Source: Limosilactobacillus reuteri
GTDB taxonomy: Bacteria > Bacillota > Bacilli > Lactobacillales > Lactobacillaceae
Length of the DNA: 64,000 bases
Direction: 5' to 3'
NCBI RefSeq assembly: GCF_003072625.1
Contig: NZ_CP027805.1
Span: forward strand, 1,238,001 to 1,302,000
Shown: positions 35,709 through 45,293 of the stretch, in pieces
Layout of the letters: every line of letters begins with the position of its first letter
Numbering within the stretch: position 1 is the stretch's first letter
Translations under genes and position numbers: made by a program
The notes under the pieces: generated by a model
Told to the model about the DNA's origin: nothing
Database searches by the model: none
The model's input: the letters and a program-made list of their open reading frames with translations, nothing else

Positions 35709-37184
35709 TTATTTTTTTGTCTCTGGATCTTCAATAATCGGTAAAATGATTCTAAACAATGATCCAGCACCGACTGAACTTTCTAGGGTAATTGAACCGT
35801 GATAACCTTCAATTAGTCGTTTGGCAATTGAAAGACCTAATCCATTACCGCCTTTCTTACGACTACGCGCCTTATCTACTCGATAGAAGCGATCAAAGAC
35901 CCGTTTTACATTTTCCAGCGAAATCCCTTCACCAAAATCTTGAATGCCAATTTCAACAGTATTTATTCCCCGTGAAAGAATAATATGGATCTCTTTATGG
36001 TCGTCCGTAGAATATTTGACGGCATTATCACATAAAATTACAAGTACCTGTTCAAGATGATCACGATAAATATCAACCATGATTGGTTCTTTCAGGTCGT
36101 CGTCCAAACGGAAAGTAAAGTCTGGGTATAGCATCTTAAAGTTATTGTAGACCTGGTGAACCACATCATTAACAACCGTATGCTGGTTGCGGAAATTGAT
36201 CTCAACTTGTTCTGCCCGGCTCAAATCAAGCATTTCCTGAACCAGGTTTTTCATCCGGCGCGTTTCAATCAATGTTGCTTTAATTGAATCATCCAACACT
36301 TTTGGATCATCCTTACCCCATCGTTGAAGCATCTCTAAATGCCCTTGAATAATCGCAACAGGCGTCCGTAATTCATGACTAACATCACTGACAAATTGTG
36401 ACTGCTGGTCGATATACCGCTGCATCCGATCAAGCATCTCATTAAACATCGTTATCAGTTCTGCTAGTTCATCATTACGATTGGTGGTTGGTACCCGAAC
36501 ATCTTTAGTAGGATCAGCACTAATCTCCTTAACCGTATCGTGAATTCCATCCAATGGTCGAAGAAGAAAGAGTGAAAGAGAGTATCCCAATAGACCACTC
36601 GCAATCACAACCAAGCAAAGGGCTAATACACATACTAATACCAACTGATGATAGCTTTGCATATAAGCATCGAGGTTATTTTCAACTTGTAAGTACCCAA
36701 TCAACTGCCGATTATTCTGTCCATAGATTGGCATCTGACCGACCAGCACATCATGATCGGGCCCAGCAGCAATATGGATATTGCGATTAGTCGTAAACTG
36801 TGGTTTTTTTATATAGCGACCAGTACTCAAAATATTTTTCCCATCAGGATTGTAAATGTTAATAACTAAGTGCCCATCACTTAATTCCTTGATGACCGGT
36901 CGTTTATATTCCTCTCCCGAAATAATGTTTGACCGGTTTCTGTCTGGATCAATAAGGTGACTAACATTCTTTTTTGTTAAGGGCCTATTAACAGTACTTA
37001 ATTGTGTACTAATGTTGGTCATCCCTTGATTCAATAATTGTCTTTCCTGATGAAATAAATTTTGCGTAAATGAACTAAATAATGCCATGACAACGATACA
37101 AAAGATGATTAATGACCCTAATGCTGTTCCAGCTGCCCACTTAATTTTTAGTGAAACAAACCGTCTTTCATCTTTTTGCTTCAT
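35709..37184 (-). CDS. sensor histidine kinase, ArlS-like
   Basis: 491 residues. Membrane helices lie at about 16-38 and 180-208, with an extracellular sensor of about 140 residues between. HAMP spans about 208-262. HisKA carries H270 in FVSDVSHELRTPVAI. HATPase_c has N, G1 and G2 boxes (DNAVKYS, DFGEGIS, GNGLGLSIAK). It phosphorylates the regulator encoded 12 bases upstream. Layout and likeness match ArlS/CsrS-type kinases, linked in other Firmicutes to adhesion and envelope control. Confidence 0.92.
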   Translation of the reverse strand: MKQKDERRFVSLKIKWAAGTALGSLIIFCIVVMALFSSFTQNLFHQERQLLNQGMTNISTQLSTVNRPLTKKNVSHLIDPDRNRSNIISGEEYKRPVIKELSDGHLVINIYNPDGKNILSTGRYIKKPQFTTNRNIHIAAGPDHDVLVGQMPIYGQNNRQLIGYLQVENNLDAYMQSYHQLVLVCVLALCLVVIASGLLGYSLSLFLLRPLDGIHDTVKEISADPTKDVRVPTTNRNDELAELITMFNEMLDRMQRYIDQQSQFVSDVSHELRTPVAIIQGHLEMLQRWGKDDPKVLDDSIKATLIETRRMKNLVQEMLDLSRAEQVEINFRNQHTVVNDVVHQVYNNFKMLYPDFTFRLDDDLKEPIMVDIYRDHLEQVLVILCDNAVKYSTDDHKEIHIILSRGINTVEIGIQDFGEGISLENVKRVFDRFYRVDKARSRKKGGNGLGLSIAKRLIEGYHGSITLESSVGAGSLFRIILPIIEDPETKK

Positions 37185-37196
37185 AATTGATCATTC

Positions 37197-37883
37197 CTAG
37201 GAGCGAATCACATATCCAGTACCACGAACCGTTTGGATGTAGCTCTTTTCACCCGGACGGTCGATCTTATTCCGTAAGTACCGAATATAAACATCAACAA
37301 CATTGGTCTCAACTTTGGAGTCATAGCCCCATACCTTACTCAAAAGATCTTTTCGTGACATAACCACATTGATATTTTCCATCAAGATTAAAAGTAATTC
37401 GTATTCCCGCTTTGTAAGGTTAATTACCTCATCACCACGACGAACAACCCGATTCTCTTTTTCAATGGTAAGGTCCTTGTAGTTGACTGTTGTTTGGTGT
37501 TCCTTATTATTACCATCTTCAATACTGATTCGCCGTAATAATGCCCGAACCCGCGCAAGAAGTTCTTCAATAGCAAACGGCTTAACAATATAATCATCTG
37601 CCCCATGATCTAATCCAGAAACACGGTCAATAACAGAATCACGAGCGGTCATGATAATAATTGGTGTGTCTTTTAATTCACGAACTCGCCGTGCAACTTC
37701 AATCCCATTTAACTCTGGGAGCATCAAGTCTAGCAAAATCATATCAAAATCTTGATTTAAGGCTGCTTCTAATCCGGCACGACCATCAAGTTCAACATCT
37801 GTATCGTAGCCTTCATGCTTTAATTCAAGTTCTACAAAGTTTGCTAAATTTTCCTCATCCTCAATAATTAAAATTCGACTCAT
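37197..37883 (-). CDS. OmpR-family response regulator, ArlR-like
   Basis: 228 residues. The receiver domain (residues 1-118) has the acidic pair near E8-D9-E10, the phosphoacceptor D52 ([13 protein letters not shown]) and K in [23 protein letters not shown]. The winged-helix DNA-binding domain covers about 130-228 ([36 protein letters not shown]). The sequence strongly resembles S. aureus ArlR. First gene of the operon, with the kinase 12 bases downstream. Confidence 0.94.
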   Translation of the reverse strand: MSRILIIEDEENLANFVELELKHEGYDTDVELDGRAGLEAALNQDFDMILLDLMLPELNGIEVARRVRELKDTPIIIMTARDSVIDRVSGLDHGADDYIVKPFAIEELLARVRALLRRISIEDGNNKEHQTTVNYKDLTIEKENRVVRRGDEVINLTKREYELLLILMENINVVMSRKDLLSKVWGYDSKVETNVVDVYIRYLRNKIDRPGEKSYIQTVRGTGYVIRS

Positions 37884-38063
37884 TAATAACTCACCTACTA
37901 TAATAATCTTTTTTTACTTGTTATACATATTAATAAAACACAATAATTTTATCACAATTTTTTAATAAACCCCAGTATTCTCTGTACTAAAAATCTCGAT
38001 TTATCAAGGAATTAGATTATATCATTTTTTACTTATAAATTCTTAGAAAATTTTAAAATAAAA

Positions 38064-38098
38064 AAACTATCCTAGGTCCGGCGCCTAAAGGATAGCTT
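38064..38098 (-). terminator. intrinsic terminator of yceD-rpmF
   Basis: ACTATCCT plus AGG pairs with CCT plus AAGGATAG around a GC-rich loop, with TTTTTTT following on the - strand. Confidence 0.85.
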
Positions 38099-38107
38099 TT
38101 ATATTAA

Positions 38108-38287
38108 TTAGTTGTTAGTGTTAACAACTTGCTTGCCGTCGTAGTAACCACAACTTGGGCATACCATGTGTGACTTACGAAGTTCACCACAGTTTGGGCA
38201 AGGAGTAAGGCCAGGTACATTTAACTTGATGTGACCCCGACGCATACGCTTCTTAGTCTTTGAAGTCTTCCGTGCTGGAACAGCCAT
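38108..38287 (-). CDS. rpmF: 50S ribosomal protein L32
   Basis: 59 residues from the ATG at 38287 ([10 protein letters not shown]), with AGGAGG just upstream; a GTG three codons earlier overlaps that site. The zinc ribbon [18 protein letters not shown] retains all four cysteines. It is co-directional with yceD (54 bases upstream), an arrangement conserved across bacteria. Confidence 0.97.
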   Translation of the reverse strand: MAVPARKTSKTKKRMRRGHIKLNVPGLTPCPNCGELRKSHMVCPSCGYYDGKQVVNTNN

Positions 38288-38341
38288 GTTTGACACCTCC
38301 TAAGAAATTAGAATTATCCACAAATGGTTTTTAACCGTCCG

Positions 38342-38899
38342 CTATTTTTTGTTATCCTGATCAGGAAAAAGGTTTTGCAACTTAGCGAGACGTGGATCAA
38401 CTTTGTCATCTTTCTGCTGCTGGGCCTTATAGTCATCTTCAGAGATAACACTCCAACCTTTTCCATTTGGCATTGGTTTGCCAGATTTTTCTTCGGCAGA
38501 AAGGACCCGTAGTGGTACCCGTTCAACGATATTTTCCACTAATGCAGTATCAAAATCAATTGAATCACCCTTTTTAATCAGGAAAACAACCTCATCTTCA
38601 TCCTCATAGCGGGCAAAGTGTGAACGATCATCGATATACGTCTCTGAGAACGTAAAATCGAGTGGTAATTGAACGGGTGTTAACGAGCGACTAGATGGAA
38701 CGGTTAACGTCGTCGTAACATGAGCGCTAATCGTTGCATCACCATCGTCATAAGTAACGTAACCATCAACTTTAACTGGTTGAACAGCTAAAATAATATC
38801 TGGAAACAGCTTCGTTAATGATGCGTTCAGATCAAAAGTACTTTGAATATGAAGTGGTTCATCTTGGTAACGATGTAATTCAGCTAACGACCATTTCAA
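38342..38899 (-). CDS. yceD: DUF177/YceD family protein
   Basis: 185 residues. YceD proteins lie next to rpmF in most bacteria and are tied to 23S rRNA synthesis or large-subunit assembly. The conserved core GYVTYDDGDATISAHVTTTLTVPSSRSLTPVQLPLDFTFSE fits, as does the acidic patch DEVVFLIKKGDSIDFDTALVENI. In this member the cysteine-containing motif often seen is absent. Confidence 0.9.
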   Translation of the reverse strand: MKWSLAELHRYQDEPLHIQSTFDLNASLTKLFPDIILAVQPVKVDGYVTYDDGDATISAHVTTTLTVPSSRSLTPVQLPLDFTFSETYIDDRSHFARYEDEDEVVFLIKKGDSIDFDTALVENIVERVPLRVLSAEEKSGKPMPNGKGWSVISEDDYKAQQQKDDKVDPRLAKLQNLFPDQDNKK

Positions 38900-39028
38900 C
38901 GTACTAACCTCCTAATGCAACATGTGCAATTATACTAGTCCCCTTATACGTTGTCAATGCTTTTTCCTTGACAACCTTTCAAGAAACCAAATCTACTTAG
39001 AATATTTTACCAAACTTTATCAAAGACG

Positions 39029-40162
39029 TTAATTAATAATTATCGGCGGGTGCTTCAAATCTTGTTCAACTGGTGTAAATAACTGATACAGTTTCCCTGC
39101 TCGGTAATCAAGGTTAAGCAATTGATCGCGCATTTCTTGATCTACCTTTGTAATCAACGGAAGATCAAGCTGCTTTTTTACCTCATGAAGGTATTCACGT
39201 CCTTGTTTATTAAAGGCCAAGACATGGAGATAAGGATGTTTACTATGTTCAGCTACTTCTTCTTGGGTAATCTGCAAGATTGTGTATAAATAAACCCGCA
39301 ATAAGTGGGCATAAGTATATCGCTTAGTCTTGGTGAGCTTCATAAATGAATTAAAATCAAGGCTTCGCTGGGCCGCCTCCTTCATCCGATATTCGAGTCC
39401 TTCTGCCATTAAGTAAGTTGACTGAAGGGTCGAAATAGGCGCTTGGATAAGTTGATTACGTAATAAGGGATAAAGTTCTGTCCATGAAGGAATACTCTTT
39501 ATTGTTGCTAATGCATCGCCCATTACCTGGGGAACAGCTTGCCAGTAATCGCCCTTTTCACTGATTGCCTGACGGATTGCACTCGCACTTGCAATTTTGC
39601 CTTTAATTTGCTGGTCGTGATAGTTACTCCCCTGTCGCTTGATAGGGAGCAACTCAAAATGATAGTCCTGGTTAATTTTAGCTTTGGTATAAGCAAAAGC
39701 TAAAATATCATTGGGATCAATAAGTGTAATCCCAGTTTGTTCTTTTAATTGTTGGTTAAATTGGGTGGCATAAGTTGCATTGTACTTATTAAAACTTTCC
39801 TGGTTAAAAGCTTCTTCAGCCTTTACTAAGCGTGCAAAATCCCATTCTGGATGTTCGCTCCCAAAGACAATTGAATCAACGCCAAGAGCATTTAAGAGAT
39901 TCAGCGCACCTCCTGCAAACCGGTGTGCTGGTTGGACAGCGTAAAAAAGCGGTAATTCAATCACCAGGTCAATCCCATTCATCACTGCTACCCTTGCCCG
40001 TGACCATTTATCAACAATTGTCGGTTCACCACGCTGGGTAAAATTACCACTCATTACCGCTACCGTTACATCTGCCCCGGAAATTTTTTTCGCCTGCTGA
40101 AGGTGGTAGCGATGCCCATTGTGAAATGGATTATATTCAACAACCATCCCTACTGCTTTCAT
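39029..40162 (-). CDS. tmcAL: tRNA(Met) cytidine acetate ligase TmcAL (YlbM)
   Basis: 377 residues. The nucleotidyltransferase fold starts with VGMVVEYNPFHNGHRYHLQQAKK and MSGNFTQRGEPTIVDKWSRA, then VIELPLFYAVQPAHRFA, all hallmarks of the family. The enzyme acetylates C34 of elongator tRNA-Met using acetate and ATP. Last gene of the yqeG...yqeM operon, 11 bases after the methyltransferase. Confidence 0.94.
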   Translation of the reverse strand: MKAVGMVVEYNPFHNGHRYHLQQAKKISGADVTVAVMSGNFTQRGEPTIVDKWSRARVAVMNGIDLVIELPLFYAVQPAHRFAGGALNLLNALGVDSIVFGSEHPEWDFARLVKAEEAFNQESFNKYNATYATQFNQQLKEQTGITLIDPNDILAFAYTKAKINQDYHFELLPIKRQGSNYHDQQIKGKIASASAIRQAISEKGDYWQAVPQVMGDALATIKSIPSWTELYPLLRNQLIQAPISTLQSTYLMAEGLEYRMKEAAQRSLDFNSFMKLTKTKRYTYAHLLRVYLYTILQITQEEVAEHSKHPYLHVLAFNKQGREYLHEVKKQLDLPLITKVDQEMRDQLLNLDYRAGKLYQLFTPVEQDLKHPPIIIN

Positions 40163-40173
40163 GTGAACTCTCC

Positions 40174-40908
40174 TTATTTATGACACTTAAAGAACCATCG
40201 TGTTGGGTTTTCTTCTTTAATAGAGGTCGAAAAATTTGATCCCACCTCAACAGAATTAAAGCCAGCTTGAGATAATATCTGCTTTAACAAGGGCAATTCA
40301 TAAGCGCGTTCATAATGGGTTTCTCCAACACGATCATAACGTCCATCATTATCTCGAGTGAAAAAAGCTAATTCATGAATTACACCATGATCAACATCAT
40401 CATCTTTAAAAGACTGCCAGATGAATGCCCGTTGATGATCTTCATAGTTGAACATATATCCCGGATAAATGACATCAGTTTGATAAGGGGAAATGACATC
40501 AAATAAAAAGACACCATTATCTTTCAAGTGATCAGCAATCTCATTGAAGGTCTTCTGCACGGCCGTTGCATCGTCTAAATAACAAAAAGAGTCTGCATAA
40601 CACGTGATCGCATCATACTGCGGCAAAGCACTGAGGTCCCGCATATCAGCTTGCAAGAGATGCATATTAACCCCAGCTTCCGTGGCATGTTGATCGGCAA
40701 TACTGAGCATCTCAGCAGAAAAGTCAGCAACCGTTATGTCAAATCCACGAGCAGCGAGCATTACGCCCAACCGTCCACTACCCCCAGCTAAATCTAAAAT
40801 GCTCTTAGTATCAGCAGGAAGGTTCTTAATTGTGAATTCTTCCCACTTCTGGTACATCTTAGGATCAAAAAGCTGGTCATATAACTGGGCAAAACTTTGA
40901 TAAATCAT
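40174..40908 (-). CDS. class I SAM-dependent methyltransferase (YqeM-like)
   Basis: 244 residues. The SAM-binding motif ILDLAGGSGRLGVMLAARG is near residues 40-58, followed by ADFSAEML and LQADMRDLSALPQYDAITCYADSFCYL. Substrate unknown; conserved synteny with rsfS suggests a role in ribosome or tRNA metabolism. Its ATG shares a base with the rsfS stop region. Confidence 0.9.
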   Translation of the reverse strand: MIYQSFAQLYDQLFDPKMYQKWEEFTIKNLPADTKSILDLAGGSGRLGVMLAARGFDITVADFSAEMLSIADQHATEAGVNMHLLQADMRDLSALPQYDAITCYADSFCYLDDATAVQKTFNEIADHLKDNGVFLFDVISPYQTDVIYPGYMFNYEDHQRAFIWQSFKDDDVDHGVIHELAFFTRDNDGRYDRVGETHYERAYELPLLKQILSQAGFNSVEVGSNFSTSIKEENPTRWFFKCHK

Positions 40909-41267
40909 TAATCATTAATCCAGTCGTTAATATTGACAAGGGGTGCGTCGGCCCATAATTTTTCAAGGTTATAGAATTGACGAGTTTCTTCACGGAAAAT
41001 GTGGACAACCACGTCACCAAGGTCAACCAATACCCATTGAGCACGATTTTTACCTTCAACGCTACCAATCTTGACATTTTCTTCATGCGCTTTTTCAACA
41101 ATGGCATTGGCGATCGCTTGTACCTGCCGGTCTGAACCCCCAGTCATAATAACGAAATAATCAGCCATTGGACTAATCTCATCAACTTTAAGGGCAACGA
41201 TATCTTCTGCGCGCCGACCATCGGCAGCCTTGACAACCATTTCTAATAATTGTTTACTATCCATCAA
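40908..41267 (-). CDS. rsfS: ribosome silencing factor RsfS
   Basis: 119 residues. The motif DYFVIMTGGSDRQVQAIANAIVEKA and the end AQWVLVDLGDVVVHIFREETRQFYNLEKLW are diagnostic. It binds L14 and blocks joining of ribosomal subunits when nutrients fall. It overlaps yqeK by four bases and the methyltransferase by one, so expression is coupled. Confidence 0.97.
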   Translation of the reverse strand: MMDSKQLLEMVVKAADGRRAEDIVALKVDEISPMADYFVIMTGGSDRQVQAIANAIVEKAHEENVKIGSVEGKNRAQWVLVDLGDVVVHIFREETRQFYNLEKLWADAPLVNINDWIND

Positions 41268-41878
41268 TCTATTTCTCCTTCATATTGCGGGACCCATGCA
41301 TTATAGGTATCTATTGTCTTTGGATATACCGGCTTTCCATTTTCAATCAAATAAGCCAGCGTATGTTTTGTTTGATAAGCAACCCCTGCTTGAAGGTTTG
41401 CTGCTGTAATTACTCGTGCCTTTTTTACGCCGGCAAAGTCTCGACCCGGTTCAATATAATCAGCCATGTAGATAACTTGTTCGAGCTTTGTCATTACTGG
41501 CGCTCCAGTAGTATGGTGACGAACCGCATTTAGGATATCTTCATCCCAAATCCCTAATTCATCCTTGATTAGCTCTGCACCAACTACTCCATGCCAAATT
41601 GCATTACCATAATCTAAGAGCAGCGGATTAAGCCCTTTTTTCTTAATCTCAGCAATAAAATCTTCGTCAAGACGCTGTTTGGCATAATCATGACACAGGC
41701 CTGCAATACTAGCTTTTTCAACATCAACCCCGTATTGCTCAGCTAACTTAACCGCTGTCTCTTCCACACGTAACACATGCTGAAATCGTTTATCCTTTAA
41801 CGCCTTTTTTAGACGATCGATAAGTTCAGACCGTGTCATCGGGATATAACTTTTATTATAAACTAATTCTTCATTCAC
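41264..41878 (-). CDS. yqeK: YqeK, HD-domain hydrolase (Ap4A hydrolase family)
   Basis: About 204 residues. The HD signature appears as RFQHVLRVEETAVKLAEQYGVD, GLCHDYAKQ and IWHGVVGAELI, RHHTTG. The family splits diadenosine tetraphosphate symmetrically. The start is uncertain: GTG at 41878 overlaps the nadD stop (GTGAATGA) and has GAGGAG upstream at about 13 bases; an ATG at 41839 (MTRSELIDRL) fits the homologues but has no clear RBS. Confidence 0.9.
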   Translation of the reverse strand: MNEELVYNKSYIPMTRSELIDRLKKALKDKRFQHVLRVEETAVKLAEQYGVDVEKASIAGLCHDYAKQRLDEDFIAEIKKKGLNPLLLDYGNAIWHGVVGAELIKDELGIWDEDILNAVRHHTTGAPVMTKLEQVIYMADYIEPGRDFAGVKKARVITAANLQAGVAYQTKHTLAYLIENGKPVYPKTIDTYNAWVPQYEGEID

Positions 41879-42524
41879 GATATAATTGATGCTCCTCAAT
41901 AAATTTTCTTACAGCATCCGGTACCATATACTTAATCGATTGGCCATGTTGCACCCGTTGTCGAATATCAGTTGAACTAAAATCAACTGTTGGGACATCT
42001 ACCCAAATTACTGGACATCGCGTCTCATTCTTCGCTCTTTGACGGTGAACGCCGACAAAATGGAAATGAGGCAAGCGAATTAAATCATTGATCCGGTACC
42101 ACTTGTCAAGGTAATCGACCATATCCCCACCAATAATAAAGTAATAATCCACATCAGGGTGCTTATCTAACAAATACTTAATAGTATCGTAAGTATAGCT
42201 AACTCCGCCTCGCTCTAATTCGGCATGCTCAATCCCTAAAAAGGGGTTATCAGCAACTGCTAATTCAAGCATCTGCAACCGCAATTGAGGATCAAGCGAA
42301 TCTTTATGATCTACATGGGGAGGTTTAGCATCTGGTAAAAAATCAACCCGATCAAGACAAAGAGAGTGACCAACTTGATCAGCCATAAATAAGTGCGCAT
42401 TGTGAACAGGATTAAATGTTCCCCCATAGAGGCCGATTCGCTTACGATGTCCACTAACCTTAGTCTGCGGTTGTGCCCGGGGTTGCACCTTGTCTACTAC
42501 ACTACAGCTTTGCAAAACCGTCAC
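41871..42524 (-). CDS. nadD: nicotinate-nucleotide adenylyltransferase
   Basis: 217 residues. After about 28 extra N-terminal residues (rich in Gln, Arg and Ser, seen in lactobacilli), the nucleotidyltransferase motif GLYGGTFNPVHNAHLFMADQ appears, then IGGDMVDYLDKWYR and SSTDIRQRV. It makes nicotinate adenine dinucleotide in NAD synthesis. Part of the yqeG-yqeM operon. Confidence 0.96.
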   Translation of the reverse strand: MTVLQSCSVVDKVQPRAQPQTKVSGHRKRIGLYGGTFNPVHNAHLFMADQVGHSLCLDRVDFLPDAKPPHVDHKDSLDPQLRLQMLELAVADNPFLGIEHAELERGGVSYTYDTIKYLLDKHPDVDYYFIIGGDMVDYLDKWYRINDLIRLPHFHFVGVHRQRAKNETRCPVIWVDVPTVDFSSTDIRQRVQHGQSIKYMVPDAVRKFIEEHQLYRE

Positions 42525-42536
42525 TCCTACTTTTAC

Positions 42537-42848
42537 TTAGATTTCAGCTACCCGTGATGACAATTCACGGGCATCCTTATTTGCTGAGACCTTAAATAAA
42601 ACTAACACCCGACCAATAACTTGAACTACTTGAATAGAAGTTTTTTCTTCAATTAATTCGCGCACTTCATCAGTTGTAACATCTGAGTTTTGTAAAATGC
42701 TAACCTTAATTAATTCGCGACGGTCAAGTGCGCCGTCTAATTGAGCAAGCCAGTTGTCAGTCAGACCATCTTTACCCACAGAAAATAGTGGTTGAAGGTG
42801 GTTTGCTTGTGCTCGTAAAAATCGTTTTTGTTTTCCTCTTAATTGCAT
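42537..42848 (-). CDS. yhbY: YhbY, CRM-domain RNA-binding protein
   Basis: 103 residues, one CRM domain: QLRGKQKRFLRAQANHLQPLFSVGKDG and KVSILQNS, with the family end VVQVIGRVLVLFK. It binds pre-50S particles. Located between yqeH and nadD as in most Firmicutes. Confidence 0.95.
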   Translation of the reverse strand: MQLRGKQKRFLRAQANHLQPLFSVGKDGLTDNWLAQLDGALDRRELIKVSILQNSDVTTDEVRELIEEKTSIQVVQVIGRVLVLFKVSANKDARELSSRVAEI

Positions 42849-42872
42849 AAGTCTTTTCCTTTCAAATATTAA

Positions 42873-44000
42873 TTAAATCATTGCGCGCCGTACAAGAGAC
42901 CCGACACCTTTAGGAACCCACGCAGCAACAGTCGTTTTTGCAGGAACGGTAATCCATCCCAGACCCTCAAAAACAATATCGCTCTTTTCAGTAATGTGGA
43001 ACTCGTAGCGTTCTAATGGTGGGAAACTATCTTTCTCATCACTAGTCGGTGGTTTAAGTAAGTCTCCCAAGTGTTTAGCATAGAAATTATCAGCATTGCT
43101 TAGCTTTGTACGGTGAATTGGTAAATTATTATCAAAGTAAGCAACCATCCCTGCGCGTTCACCATGAAGATAATCAAACCGCGCAACGCCACCTAAGAAT
43201 AATGTTTGACCATCATTTAATTGGTAAGTCTTTGGTTTAATCTCTTTTTGGGGAGCCACAATCTTCAAGTCTTTTGGCGATAAAACATGGGCCATTTGTT
43301 CTTGATGGATAATTCCGGGAGTATCAACTAAAACATGTCCATCATCAAGGGGAATTTCAATCTTATCAAGAGTAGTTCCTGGGAAACGTGAAGTAGTAAT
43401 CAATTCTTTTACTCCCGTTCGCTGCTTGATAATCTGATTTATTAACGTTGATTTTCCAACATTGGTAACACCTACAACATAAACGTCTCGATTGTGCTGG
43501 TATTTTTCAATCACATCAAGTAAGTAGTCAATCTGATGGTTCTTTTTAGCAGAAACAAGAACCGTATCAATTGGACGCAATCCGGCAATATTTGCCTGTT
43601 GACGAATCCAGTCAGTTAATTTTGGCCGCCGCAGAGAGCGTGGTAACAGGTCTTCCTTGTTTCCAACTAATAGCACTGGATTATCACCAACAAAACGGTG
43701 TAAGCCCGGAATTAAACTCCCATTGAAGTCAAAAACATCAACAACATACACAATTAAAGCATTGGCATCCCGAATCTGATTTAATAAGCGCAGAAAATCA
43801 TCATCCGTTAATGACACCGGAGCAATTTCATTGTAGTGCCGCAAACGGAAACAACGCTGACAATACAATTCTCCTGTCTCTTTTCCCTTCTCAAGGGCTG
43901 ACTTAGGAGTATACCCCAAGCCATTAGGATCTTCTGTTTGGATAATACTCCCACAACCTATACAGCGTAATTCTTCAGTTTGTTGTTCTTGTTCAGTCAT
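42873..44000 (-). CDS. yqeH: ribosome biogenesis GTPase YqeH
   Basis: 375 residues. The N-terminal zinc finger (CIGCGSIIQ ... CQRCFRL) is followed by a circularly permuted GTPase: NKEDLLPR (G4) and VSAKK (G5) come before VGVTNVGKSTLIN (G1) and DTPG (G3). It aids 30S assembly. Its ATG overlaps the end of yqeG by 8 bases. Confidence 0.97.
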   Translation of the reverse strand: MTEQEQQTEELRCIGCGSIIQTEDPNGLGYTPKSALEKGKETGELYCQRCFRLRHYNEIAPVSLTDDDFLRLLNQIRDANALIVYVVDVFDFNGSLIPGLHRFVGDNPVLLVGNKEDLLPRSLRRPKLTDWIRQQANIAGLRPIDTVLVSAKKNHQIDYLLDVIEKYQHNRDVYVVGVTNVGKSTLINQIIKQRTGVKELITTSRFPGTTLDKIEIPLDDGHVLVDTPGIIHQEQMAHVLSPKDLKIVAPQKEIKPKTYQLNDGQTLFLGGVARFDYLHGERAGMVAYFDNNLPIHRTKLSNADNFYAKHLGDLLKPPTSDEKDSFPPLERYEFHITEKSDIVFEGLGWITVPAKTTVAAWVPKGVGSLVRRAMI

Positions 44001-44523
44001 TCAAATCCTCCTGCCATTTTAAATCTGGATATTTTTTATTTAAACTCTTCCAAACACGGCGTTCAAAAAAGCGGTTAATACGGGTATCCCACTTATCCGT
44101 ATTTAATAGCGGACGTACTAAGATACTTCGAATGCCCGCTTGGTTAGCCGCAGCAATATCGGTCAATAGCTGGTCGCCAACCATGACCACTTCATCTTTT
44201 GTTAAATTAAGTTTTTTTCGTGCACGATCAATCCCAAAACTTAAAGGCTTCAATGATCGCGAAACAAATGGAAGATCAAGGCTATTAACAGCTTTCCCAA
44301 CTCGTTCCTTACTATTATTAGAAATAACAATTAGTGGAATATGGGCTTCCCGTAAAGCATCCATCCACTCCTTTAATTCTGGAGTTCCATCTGGATTGTT
44401 CCAAGCAATCAAGGTATTATCCAGGTCACTAAAAACAGCTCGCACTCCCTGCTCTTTTAATTGGGCAGGAGAAACAGAATATATTGTATTAACCATCCAT
44501 GTTGGTTTAAATATCTCTAACAA
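43993..44523 (-). CDS. yqeG: YqeG family HAD-type phosphatase
   Basis: 176 residues. HAD motifs: FSDLDNTLIAWNN (nucleophile Asp), VISNNSKERV (Ser/Asn), KPLSFGIDRA (Lys) and VMVGDQLLTDIAAANQAG (second Asp pair). Conserved as the first gene of the yqe operon; relatives resemble phosphatidylglycerophosphate phosphatases. Substrate unproven. Confidence 0.94.
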   Translation of the reverse strand: MLEIFKPTWMVNTIYSVSPAQLKEQGVRAVFSDLDNTLIAWNNPDGTPELKEWMDALREAHIPLIVISNNSKERVGKAVNSLDLPFVSRSLKPLSFGIDRARKKLNLTKDEVVMVGDQLLTDIAAANQAGIRSILVRPLLNTDKWDTRINRFFERRVWKSLNKKYPDLKWQEDLND

Positions 44524-44627
44524 AGTCGCACCTCATAAAATTTAATATTCCAATCGGTTAACCCGATTAAATGTTCTAGTATTTAATTATATCGTGTACT
44601 TTACTCGGAAAGCAACTAATTAAAAAA

Positions 44628-44660
44628 GCCACTTATCATGCATACGCATCATAAGCGACC
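44628..44660 (-). terminator. intrinsic terminator of infC-rpmI-rplT
   Basis: On the - strand CGCTTAT.ATGC pairs with GCAT.ATAAGTG, followed by GGCTTTTTTAATT. Confidence 0.7.
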
Positions 44661-44675
44661 GAAGATTATTTAGGC

Positions 44676-45029
44676 TTAGTTAAGAGCTTTCTTAGCTTCG
44701 TCAACGAGTGCCTTAAATGCATCTGCATCGTTAACAGCTAAATCAGCTAACATCTTACGGTTAATGTCAATGTTAGCAACCTTTAAGCCGTGCATTAACT
44801 TGCTGTAACTAATGTCGTTCATACGTGCAGCAGCGTTAATCCGAGCAATCCAAAGTTCACGGAACTTACGCTTGTTGACCTTACGATCACGGAAAGCGTA
44901 AGTGTAACTCTTCATTACTTGGTCTTTAGCAGTCTTGAAAAGACGGTGCTTTGAACCACGGTAACCCTTTGCTAACTTCATAATGCGCTTGCGACGTGCA
45001 CGCGTAACAGTTCCACCTTTAACTCGCAT
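44676..45029 (-). CDS. rplT: 50S ribosomal protein L20
   Basis: 117 residues. [28 protein letters not shown]... and [29 protein letters not shown] are typical. L20 binds 23S rRNA and, in Gram-positive bacteria, represses its own operon through a leader RNA. Last gene of infC-rpmI-rplT. Confidence 0.98.
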   Translation of the reverse strand: MRVKGGTVTRARRKRIMKLAKGYRGSKHRLFKTAKDQVMKSYTYAFRDRKVNKRKFRELWIARINAAARMNDISYSKLMHGLKVANIDINRKMLADLAVNDADAFKALVDEAKKALN

Positions 45030-45073
45030 GTTGAAATCCTCCTACGTATATTAAATAGTTATTTTTGTGAAGT

Positions 45074-45271
45074 CTACTTAAATGGTAATAACTTCTTGTA
45101 ACGCTTTACGTTGGTCTTGTCCATCATGCTCAAACCACGTAATTGACGACGTTGCTTCTTAGTCTTACCGTGGAAACGGTGACTAGTGAATGAGTTTCCA
45201 CTCTTGAATCCACCATTAGCTGTACGCTTGAAACGCTTGGCAGCAGCACGGTTACTCTTCATCTTTGGCAT
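45074..45271 (-). CDS. rpmI: 50S ribosomal protein L35
   Basis: 65 residues, MPKMKSNRAAAKRFKRTANG followed by a typical basic L35 body and QLRGLSMMDKTNVKRYKKLLPFK. Middle gene of infC-rpmI-rplT. Confidence 0.98.
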   Translation of the reverse strand: MPKMKSNRAAAKRFKRTANGGFKSGNSFTSHRFHGKTKKQRRQLRGLSMMDKTNVKRYKKLLPFK

Positions 45272-45293
45272 AACTAATTCCTACCTTCTTAAA